DNA of 43,855 bases, taken from assembly GCA_937912025.1 (NCBI GenBank), contig CALDOZ010000011.1:1-43855 (forward strand), in the 5' to 3' direction. Origin of the DNA: an uncultured Clostridia bacterium (lineage in GTDB: Bacteria > Bacillota > Clostridia > Christensenellales > Borkfalkiaceae). Shown here one piece after another: positions 6,309-12,018 of the stretch. Below the pieces are notes generated by a model, which saw only the letters and a program-made list of their open reading frames with translations, was not told the origin of the DNA and ran no database searches. The translations under genes and the position numbers were made by a program. Position 1 is the first letter of the stretch. Every line of letters starts with the position of its first letter.

Positions 6309-7703
6309 ATGGAAAATAATGAATTTCGCGGTATGAACGACGGTATAATTTTATATATTTTAAAAAGTGGCGATAGACATACTGACGAACTTAAAGAGTT
6401 AATTGATAGTTTATTTTTTGAAATTAAAGTTGGTACTTTATACTCTGTAATTACCCGCTTAAAAAATCAAAAATACATAAATGAATATCGTTCAAGTAGC
6501 GATGGTTCGCGCCGTAAATATTTTTCACTTACTGACTTAGGTAAAAAGCATTTTGATAAAGAGTTTAGCGAAAAATTTGTTAACGCTCCAACGGTTGATA
6601 CGCGCACGGCAAGAATTGTTCAACAACCTATTTCTAAAAAAGATCCTAAGCCCGTAACAAACAAAAAACAACAACTTTTTGAAGAATACGTTAATAACAT
6701 TAGTCGTGACGAGTTTAACTCCCCTATCGGCGATATTGACTTTTCAAATATAACAGATTTTAACTCGTTTAATATTACCGATAAGCCAACAACAACTGAA
6801 ACAACTACAACCACCGATAAGCCAACAACGACTGACACTACTACAACGGACACGTCTACTGACGATACGACTACTACGACTACGGACGTTGAAGTTGAAG
6901 TGCGTGATACAATTGTTGAAGTTCCCGTAAACGTTACAAATTCTGTAAACCCTTACGTTCCTATAAGCGACACTAAAGACGATAAACCGCGTAAGCGTGA
7001 AATTGATTACGATAGCGTTAATGACACGAGTTTTGAGTATAAATCGGTGTTAAATAGCCTTTTCCCTAAGAAAAACACAGTAGATTTTAACGTTTATCAA
7101 CCGTATACTGACGATACTACAACAACTACTGCCGATACTACCACTACAAACGTTACAACTTCAACGACTACTACCGCAACCACTACAACTACTGATTTTG
7201 ACGATATTTATACTTTTGCTGAGCGTGACGGTATTTCCATTAGAACGTCAACTGACACTAACAGATATCAAGGCTCTAAAATTTTAAATAATTTACTTCG
7301 TTTTCACACTTCAGTTATTTGGTATGCATTCATAATTATCGAATATTTACTTTTAAGTTTATTCTTTTCTGGTAGCGTTGAGTTTAACGGTGGTATATTT
7401 GGTAAAATTTGCCTTTTTACAGCCGTTGTGCCGGTTATTTCAATAATAGTTTACCTTGTTAATACTCGCTACACTATTAAAGATTTACCGCGCTTTAAAG
7501 ACGTTTTGGAAATTGCCCTTATTGTTACTATTAGCGCTATAATAATTGTAATTGCGCTTTCAGCAATACTTTCAATTGATTATTCTAACGTTACTGAAAT
7601 TTTCAATAATATATTAACGCCGTGTTTATTAGCAATTAACGTTCCAATTTTCTTCGTTATTAAATATTTCTTAGCGCGTCTTGATTTTTATCAAACAATA
7701 TAA
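6309..7703 (+). CDS. Membrane-anchored PadR-family regulator with Thr/Asp-rich linkers
   Basis: 464 residues. Residues about 1-90 are a PadR winged helix: NDGIILYILKSGDRHTDELKELI, GTLYSVITRLKNQKYI, RRKYFSLTDLGKKHF. Then comes a long low-complexity region with two Thr/Asp-rich stretches (about 155-195 and 265-300) separated by a more ordinary part. Four hydrophobic segments follow at about 336-356, 363-385, 402-420 and 436-456. PadR proteins are normally about 110-180 residues and soluble, so a DNA-binding domain tethered to the membrane by flexible linkers is unusual and suggests a one-component membrane sensor. The start has a gga site (ttggagatttt ATG). A palindromic consensus promoter just upstream suggests self-control. 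It converges on the tetR gene at a shared terminator. Confidence 0.8.
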   Translation: MENNEFRGMNDGIILYILKSGDRHTDELKELIDSLFFEIKVGTLYSVITRLKNQKYINEYRSSSDGSRRKYFSLTDLGKKHFDKEFSEKFVNAPTVDTRTARIVQQPISKKDPKPVTNKKQQLFEEYVNNISRDEFNSPIGDIDFSNITDFNSFNITDKPTTTETTTTTDKPTTTDTTTTDTSTDDTTTTTTDVEVEVRDTIVEVPVNVTNSVNPYVPISDTKDDKPRKREIDYDSVNDTSFEYKSVLNSLFPKKNTVDFNVYQPYTDDTTTTTADTTTTNVTTSTTTTATTTTTDFDDIYTFAERDGISIRTSTDTNRYQGSKILNNLLRFHTSVIWYAFIIIEYLLLSLFFSGSVEFNGGIFGKICLFTAVVPVISIIVYLVNTRYTIKDLPRFKDVLEIALIVTISAIIIVIALSAILSIDYSNVTEIFNNILTPCLLAINVPIFFVIKYFLARLDFYQTI

Positions 7704-7731
7704 AAAATTGCCTACAATCGTAGGCAATTTT
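7704..7731. terminator. Bidirectional terminator
   Basis: Perfect 12-bp stem aaaattgcctac / gtaggcaatttt with loop aatc, between the converging PadR-like (plus) and TetR (minus) genes. A- and T-runs on both sides allow it to work in both directions. Confidence 0.85.
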
Positions 7732-7741
7732 AATTTTAACG

Positions 7742-8341
7742 TTATTTTAATTCGCGTTTTACAGTTCGCGCCGAGAAAACGCCCTCTCTAATCATAGCGG
7801 ATACGCTCGTTACTAAATGTTCAATAGGAACGCTTTTACCGTTTTTATACCAATGATAAATAAATTCAATAGTTCCACCAACTAAAAAGTTAATAAGATA
7901 CGGTACTGATGGATTTGTGTCTTTTCGCGCATCTAAATACTTAGTATAAATAATGTCGCTAAGCGAATCGATCAAGTCTTGAACGAGTTTGCCAGAATCT
8001 TTTGAAAACATAACGTATTCAGAAAATGCCGAATTATCTACGATTATAAGAGTAATTTCCTTTAAAAAATGGTAAGGCTCTTCAATCAATTCAAAGTATG
8101 AATATTTATCACAAACTTCTTGAAATTGCTCGAAAATGCTTTGGTAAATATCACTCATAACGTCTGATATTGACTTATAATGAGTATAAAAACTGTTCCT
8201 ATTAACGTTAGCAAGTTCAGTAATTTCACTTATAGTAATATTATCGCGTGATTTTGTTTTGAGTAAAAACATTAGAGTTGTTTTTATTTGGTTACGCGTC
8301 TTAACGCTTCTTTTATCATTTTTAAAAACTAATTTATCCAT
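7742..8341 (-). CDS. TetR/AcrR-family transcriptional regulator
   Basis: 199 residues. The N-terminal TetR helix-turn-helix is clear (TRNQIKTTLMFLLKTKSRDNITISEITELANVNRNSFYTHYKSISDVMSDI). The C-terminal ligand domain is of the helical type found in DhaS-like TetR proteins (YLINFLVGGTIEFIYHWYKNGKSVP). The ligand is unknown. It follows the CvpA-family gene on the same strand but has its own promoter. The extended -10 sequence TTAGTGATATAAT upstream resembles that of the CvpA gene, so the protein may control itself and the CvpA gene. Confidence 0.88.
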   Translation of the reverse strand: MDKLVFKNDKRSVKTRNQIKTTLMFLLKTKSRDNITISEITELANVNRNSFYTHYKSISDVMSDIYQSIFEQFQEVCDKYSYFELIEEPYHFLKEITLIIVDNSAFSEYVMFSKDSGKLVQDLIDSLSDIIYTKYLDARKDTNPSVPYLINFLVGGTIEFIYHWYKNGKSVPIEHLVTSVSAMIREGVFSARTVKRELK

Positions 8342-8347
8342 AAATAA

Positions 8348-8375
8348 ATTATATCACTAAATTAAAAATAATCAA
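8348..8375 (-). promoter_or_regulatory. tetR promoter
   Basis: Minus strand: TTGATT (8370-8375), 16 bases, TATAAT (8348-8353), with an extended -10 TG. It shares the ten bases atatcactaa (plus-strand 8351-8360) with the palindrome in front of the CvpA gene. Confidence 0.5.
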
Positions 8376-8409
8376 GCATATTAAACAAATTTATAATTTT
8401 TGCATAATA

Positions 8410-8437
8410 AAAAGCCAAATAATTAAATTTGGCTTTT
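8410..8437 (-). terminator. Terminator after the CvpA-family gene
   Basis: 11-bp stem aaaagccaaat / atttggctttt with a six-base loop and flanking A/T runs, placed between the CvpA-family stop and the tetR promoter. Confidence 0.8.
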
Positions 8438-8458
8438 ATATTTATACATTTTAAGACG

Positions 8459-9706
8459 TTAAATTAATCCAAATAACGAGCGTAAATTATCTTTATCGCT
8501 ATCACTTAAAGTGGTATTATTAATTGCATCGCTAAATAAAGTTTTATCAGCATCGTTTTCAATTTCTAAAATTGTTGGAACTTCATCACCTGACGTCATA
8601 AGCGAGAAGATAAAATCGTTATTTGCTATACCGTTAACGATTGCGTTAACTTCAGTAGCAGTAACTTCTTCGTCAAGTTCAAACTCGTCGCTAGTTTTTT
8701 CAATATAAGTTGCAATACCGTTCATTGCTTCGCCTACCGATTTGAAATCAAGGTCGTCAATATCAAAATTATCAAGCATTTCAGCAACGTCTTCAGGGAG
8801 TTCTTCGCCATCACTTGCAATCATATCTTTAACTGATGAAATTACGTTATTAACGGTGTTTTTAGCATCTTCAGTAAGATTGTCAATTGAATTACCTATT
8901 TCAATAAGAGTATTACCAAAATCTTTCATAGCGTTAACTTGTTCTTGTGGCGTTGCCGTTTCAGACGTCATAACGTTAATACTATCGTCGACTTTTTCCA
9001 TTGAGTTGGCAATACCAGAGAAGGTTGAAACAACGTCAACTGTATCGTTAATAGTAATTTTATTACCATCTTCGTCAACGGTTGTAGTTAAAGCATCGAA
9101 AAACCAAGTTCCAGCCGAAGTATAAATTTCATACGGCATAGATTGCATATAGTCTTCAACGCCAACTTCTTCAGGAAGTTCTAAAACTTTTTCCCCTTCA
9201 ATTTCAAGGTCAGATAATTTATTAAGTTGAGTAATCATACCAGTAATTGGCGCGCAAATAATAAATGCAATTACAACACCTTGAAGTAAACCGAAAATGA
9301 AACCGAAAAATCTGTGTGGGTTATTGCCTTTCTTAACGAAAATTTTGCAAATTGGATAAATAATTAACCAAGAAACAAATCTTAAAACGAAGAACGAAAC
9401 GTAGAAAGCAACTAAACCAAAAATAATTTCAACTAATGCTAAAACTAAATTTACAATTTCTGTTGGAAGGTCAGAATCAGCAATGAGCGATGCCGTTAAA
9501 GATTCGTACAACGTTCCCTCATCAGTTTCTAAATTCATTATAACTTCAACTACAGTTTCGCGAATGAAGAAGGCAACCGCAACTGACGCTACTACTAAAA
9601 TTAATCTTAAAAACGCGCGATTTGAGCCTCTACCCGCACCAAAAATTGCGCCAAAGAATAACGCAATAGCGGTAAAACTAAGAATACCTAACGTTAAATA
9701 TCCCAT
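8459..9706 (-). CDS. CvpA-family membrane protein with long extracytoplasmic tail
   Basis: 415 residues. The first ~165 hold four hydrophobic segments of a CvpA/colicin V production-type domain: a Gly-rich start (FFGAIFGAGRGSNRAFLRLI), VASVAVAFFIR, LVALVEIIFGLVAFYVSFFVLRFVSWLIIYPICKI, then a Gly-containing segment GFIFGLLQGVVIAFIICAPITGMI. The rest (about 170-415) is an acidic, mostly helical domain without Cys, rich in Asp, Glu, Thr and Asn, probably outside the membrane. The function of such fusions is not known; CvpA proteins are linked to envelope homeostasis. The start has a good aaaggag site, and the promoter contains a palindrome. Confidence 0.75.
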   Translation of the reverse strand: MGYLTLGILSFTAIALFFGAIFGAGRGSNRAFLRLILVVASVAVAFFIRETVVEVIMNLETDEGTLYESLTASLIADSDLPTEIVNLVLALVEIIFGLVAFYVSFFVLRFVSWLIIYPICKIFVKKGNNPHRFFGFIFGLLQGVVIAFIICAPITGMITQLNKLSDLEIEGEKVLELPEEVGVEDYMQSMPYEIYTSAGTWFFDALTTTVDEDGNKITINDTVDVVSTFSGIANSMEKVDDSINVMTSETATPQEQVNAMKDFGNTLIEIGNSIDNLTEDAKNTVNNVISSVKDMIASDGEELPEDVAEMLDNFDIDDLDFKSVGEAMNGIATYIEKTSDEFELDEEVTATEVNAIVNGIANNDFIFSLMTSGDEVPTILEIENDADKTLFSDAINNTTLSDSDKDNLRSLFGLI

Positions 9707-9772
9707 AATTATCTCCTTTTTGTTTTTTATTTTATGAAAATTTTGTAATTAAACTACATTATCTTCAACTAA

Positions 9773-9801
9773 ATAATATCACTAATGATATTAATATGCA
9801 A
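9773..9801 (-). promoter_or_regulatory. CvpA-gene promoter with palindromic operator
   Basis: Minus strand: -35 TTGCAT (9796-9801), 17 bases, -10 TATTAT (9773-9778) with an extended TG. A perfect palindrome taatatca-ctaa-tgatatta (9774-9793) fills the spacer. Its form and its similarity to the tetR promoter make it a candidate TetR operator. Confidence 0.5.
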
Positions 9802-9845
9802 GCAATAGTGAAAAATTTTAATAAAATTACAACGTAAATATCAAT

Positions 9846-10637
9846 TTATTTTAAAATAATTTTAATAATTTTAGTTTGTAATGACTTAGGTAAAGCGTTT
9901 AAAAGTAATAACAAAGGATTTCTATTTATAGTATAAACTTGTTTTACTTTATTTTTATTGATTATTTTTAAAACCTTATTTGCAATTTTTGTTGGACTTA
10001 CGTTTTTAGCCTCAACACCGTCAACAATTTTTTTAAATCTAGTTGCGTTACACGAGTATAGCGTTGAATTTTTGCAAAACATATCTAAATCCGACGTTGA
10101 AACGTCTATCATTGGCGTTTTTACCGCTCCTGGACGTAAAACACATACTTGAACGTCAAGTAATTGCAATTCCATTCTAAGAGAATAAGCGTATTTATCT
10201 AACGCCGTTTTAGTAATTGCGTATAAGCCTGTAAACGGTAACGGCTCAAGCGGAGCAAGTTCACTTGTAGTAATTAAAATTTTACTACCCTTTTTAAGTA
10301 GCGGTAAAAAATATTTGTTTACTCTATACGCCCCAAATAAATTAACGTTAAAAGTGTTTATAAAATCGCTTTCGTTTATTTCTATAAGAGAATTTAAAAC
10401 GTATCTACCGGCAAAATGAAGTATAGCGTATAAACTATCAGTTACCGAATTTATTACGTCAAAGGCGTTTTTTACGCTTAACTCATTAGTTAGGTCAGTT
10501 TTAATTGGCATAACGTTTTTTTCTTCGCTTTCAATTTCTTTATCGAGCGCAAAAACGAAATAGCCATTGTTTTTTAAAATATCAACAACCGCTTTACCTA
10601 TTCCACCGTAAGCGCCTGTTACCGCAACGTATTTCAT
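9846..10637 (-). CDS. Short-chain dehydrogenase/reductase (SDR)
   Basis: NAD(P)-dependent oxidoreductase of the classical SDR family. N-terminal Rossmann motif TGAYGGIGKAV (TGxxxGIG), then LHFAGRYV in the place of NNAG, catalytic Ser in ITTSEL, and YAITKTALDKYA (YxxxK). C-terminal RPGAVKTPMID is typical. About 263 residues from the chosen ATG (MKYVAVTGAYGG), which follows aggtgaactt; a TTG eight codons upstream is less likely because it would place that site inside the gene. The substrate cannot be told from the sequence. The unknown gene at 10668 lies directly upstream, probably in the same transcript. Confidence 0.9.
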   Translation of the reverse strand: MKYVAVTGAYGGIGKAVVDILKNNGYFVFALDKEIESEEKNVMPIKTDLTNELSVKNAFDVINSVTDSLYAILHFAGRYVLNSLIEINESDFINTFNVNLFGAYRVNKYFLPLLKKGSKILITTSELAPLEPLPFTGLYAITKTALDKYAYSLRMELQLLDVQVCVLRPGAVKTPMIDVSTSDLDMFCKNSTLYSCNATRFKKIVDGVEAKNVSPTKIANKVLKIINKNKVKQVYTINRNPLLLLLNALPKSLQTKIIKIILK

Positions 10638-10667
10638 AAGTTCACCTATTTGTAATATCAAGTAATT

Positions 10668-11117
10668 TTAAAATAAATCAGCGTATAAGTCATAAAAAAC
10701 TTCTACAAGTGGAAAACCTAAAAAATCTTTTGCGATGGCTACAGTATCAAAAGTTCGTGGGTTTTTGTAATACTTAAAACTTTTACAAAGTGACGAAATG
10801 TCAATTTTAATGTAAGGTTCACTTTCTTTATATGTAGATAATATACTTTCGTCAATAACTTTAAAGGATATTGTTATATGTTCTTCTTCAACGTCGCTAT
10901 GAAAAAAAAGTTTATCGCCAACTTGTTTAAAAGTTAAACTACCTTTATCAACGTTAATAGTTCTACCCTTTTTATAATATTCATCAATATGAGAATATAA
11001 AAAATTAAGTAAAGTTTCAACCGTGCTATCGCTAACGTCGTCATTAAAAAAATTCTTAACTAATAAAAAGTCTTTTTCTCTACTTTGTTCATCTACTGCA
11101 AATTTTTCGTAAATCAT
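10668..11117 (-). CDS. Hypothetical protein
   Basis: 149 residues from the second possible start (MIYEKFAVDEQSREK), which follows ggagtgttat; a TTG four codons earlier is possible. It is a soluble mixed alpha/beta protein with no Cys near an active-site-like motif, no signal peptide and no membrane segment. It has many acidic and aromatic residues (VEEEHITISFKVIDE, DISSLCKSFKYYKN). I do not recognise the family. It precedes the SDR gene by about 30 bases on the same strand, so the two are probably co-transcribed. Confidence 0.7.
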   Translation of the reverse strand: MIYEKFAVDEQSREKDFLLVKNFFNDDVSDSTVETLLNFLYSHIDEYYKKGRTINVDKGSLTFKQVGDKLFFHSDVEEEHITISFKVIDESILSTYKESEPYIKIDISSLCKSFKYYKNPRTFDTVAIAKDFLGFPLVEVFYDLYADLF

Positions 11118-11189
11118 ATAACACTCCAATATTCCTTTTTTATATTATATCACACTTTACTAATAAAGACAATATTTACAGTAAATAAA

Positions 11190-11217
11190 AAAAGGATACC
11201 TTGCTTGGTATCCTTTT
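11190..11217 (-). terminator. Terminator beside the tRNA-Ser 3' remnant
   Basis: 11-bp stem aaaaggatacc / ggtatcctttt with T-runs on both strands. It lies just beyond the tRNA-like remnant at 11221-11235, so it may be the original terminator of the tRNA-Ser gene before the island inserted. It now also ends the two small genes at 11255-11652. Confidence 0.75.
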
Positions 11218-11220
11218 TCG

Positions 11221-11235
11221 TGGCGGAAGATTAGG
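11221..11235 (-). other. Left attachment-site candidate: tRNA-Ser 3' end remnant
   Basis: The minus strand reads cctaatcttccgcca, almost identical to the last 15 bases of tRNA-Ser (cctaaccttccgcca, 15386-15400). The rest of the tRNA is missing here. Confidence 0.5.
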
Positions 11236-11254
11236 TACGTAAAACTATTTGCTA

Positions 11255-11458
11255 TTATTTCTTATGATATTCTTTAGCATCTTTAAGTATATTTTCTGCT
11301 TCACTATATCGCAAATCAAAATGTTTAATTAATAGTTGTTTTGTATGTTCGTCATTAATTTTTAATTCTAGTAAAATATCAACAGCCTTTGTTACTCCAT
11401 AGTTTAATACCATATCGTCAATTAATTCTTTTGCAACATTTCTAATAAAATTTAACAT
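11255..11458 (-). CDS. Small hypothetical protein (67 aa)
   Basis: 67 residues, predicted to be fully helical, charged and soluble (VAKELIDDMVLNYGVTKAVDILLELKI, HFDLRYSEAENILKDAKEYHKK). I do not recognise it. It starts 26 bases after the stop of the DUF4177-like gene and ends at the terminator 11190-11217, so the two seem to form a small operon inside the island. The ribosome-binding site is weak (gaaagtgtgaaatt). It has few acg/gcg codons compared with neighbours outside the island. Confidence 0.6.
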   Translation of the reverse strand: MLNFIRNVAKELIDDMVLNYGVTKAVDILLELKINDEHTKQLLIKHFDLRYSEAENILKDAKEYHKK

Positions 11459-11484
11459 AATTTCACACTTTCATATTTAAAAGT

Positions 11485-11652
11485 TTATCGTTCAAAAACC
11501 ACAACAACTTCATCATAATGATATTCCCAATCAAAAGTTGATTGCATTTCCTTAGGCAATATTGAAATAACTTTCCATCCATCTTTAGCATACGAATTTA
11601 AGTCATCTTGAAGAGAACTTAAATATATTGTTTCCATTTTATATTCTTTCAT
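11485..11652 (-). CDS. DUF4177-like small protein (55 aa)
   Basis: A 55-residue frame with a good site ggagtgatt before the ATG: starts MKEYKMETIYLSSLQDDLN, then SYAKDGWKVISILPKE and ends DEVVVVFER. The pattern (N-terminal YK strand, helix with LN, A-x-x-GW-x-V-I-S, final VV-F-x-R strand) matches DUF4177-type proteins, a small alpha/beta family of unknown role often found near mobile elements. A 33-base palindrome and a TATAAT lie just upstream. It is the first gene of a two-gene unit with the 67-aa protein. Confidence 0.65.
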   Translation of the reverse strand: MKEYKMETIYLSSLQDDLNSYAKDGWKVISILPKEMQSTFDWEYHYDEVVVVFER

Positions 11653-11674
11653 AATCACTCCAATAATATAATTA

Positions 11675-11707
11675 TAACCTAACCCGAATTAAGTTCGGAT
11701 TAGGTTA
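11675..11707. repeat. 14-bp palindrome between divergent island genes
   Basis: Arms taacctaacccgaa and ttcggattaggtta around a five-base loop; the single mismatch is a G-U pair if read as minus-strand RNA. It stands 23 bases before the DUF4177-like start. No T-run follows, so an operator is as likely as a terminator. Confidence 0.5.
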
Positions 11708-11754
11708 CGATTGGCGGGACAGTAGTGATAGCGTTTGAACTTTTTTTCAAATAG

Positions 11755-11783
11755 TTGATTTTTGTTTTATATAGTGATATAAT
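11755..11783 (+). promoter_or_regulatory. Promoter of the leader RNA and lipoprotein gene
   Basis: -35 TTGATT (11755-11760), 17-base spacer, -10 TATAAT (11778-11783). Transcription should begin near 11790, at the first base of the long stem of the leader RNA. Confidence 0.75.
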
Positions 11784-11948
11784 GATTGTGCCAAACAAAA
11801 TCGAATAATTTTAGCGCAAGAAAGTCTTTTAATTTTAAAAGGCAAAATTTTGTTGTTCTTTACTAATTGAATTTGATAAAAATGCAAATTCCATAATGGT
11901 AATGAACAGCAACTTTCTTGCTTTATACCGATTTTGTTTGGCGACAAT
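11784..11948 (+). ncRNA. Folded leader RNA before the lipoprotein gene (riboswitch-like, undescribed)
   Basis: A chain of nested complementary segments spans this stretch. Closing stem: 11790-11803 gccaaacaaaatcg with 11929-11942 (14 bp perfect; pairing can extend to 11784 and 11948 with one bulge). Second: 11816-11825 gcaagaaagt with 11912-11921 (10 bp). Third: 11851-11858 tgttgttc with 11904-11911 (8 bp, one wobble). Inner: 11869-11875 gaatttg with 11885-11891 (7 bp). A side hairpin is at 11826-11841. The RNA would start exactly at the closing stem. Two alternative pairings touch its 3' strand: ccgatt (11928-11933) with aatcgg (11946-11951), and gcgacaa (11941-11947) with the 3' half of the terminator (11981-11987). 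I do not recognise a known RNA family; a miniature inverted-repeat element is the main alternative. Confidence 0.6.
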
Positions 11949-11964
11949 CGGAGTTTGCGTTTTT

Positions 11965-11999
11965 AGTGCGATAACTTCGGTTGTCGCACTTTTTGTTTT
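11965..11999 (+). terminator. Intrinsic terminator between leader RNA and lipoprotein start
   Basis: Stem agtgcgataac / gttgtcgcact (11 bp, one wobble) with a TTCG tetraloop, followed by ttttgtttt. It stands before the ribosome-binding site of the lipoprotein gene, so it would stop transcription unless read-through is allowed. Its 3' arm can instead pair with gcgacaa at 11941-11947, an antiterminator-like choice. Confidence 0.8.
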
Positions 12000-12018
12000 G
12001 CTCAAAGGAGAAATGGTT

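Noticed and set aside
6620..6853. Val/Ser-rich minus-strand frame inside the PadR-like gene
   Set aside because: It is the mirror of the Thr/Asp codon repeats (act/acg read backwards give Val/Ser codons) and has no ribosome-binding site.
11896..12018. 41-codon upstream extension of the lipoprotein frame
   Set aside because: It would run through the inverted repeat and terminator; the aaaggag site and the signal peptide both point to the ATG at 12019.
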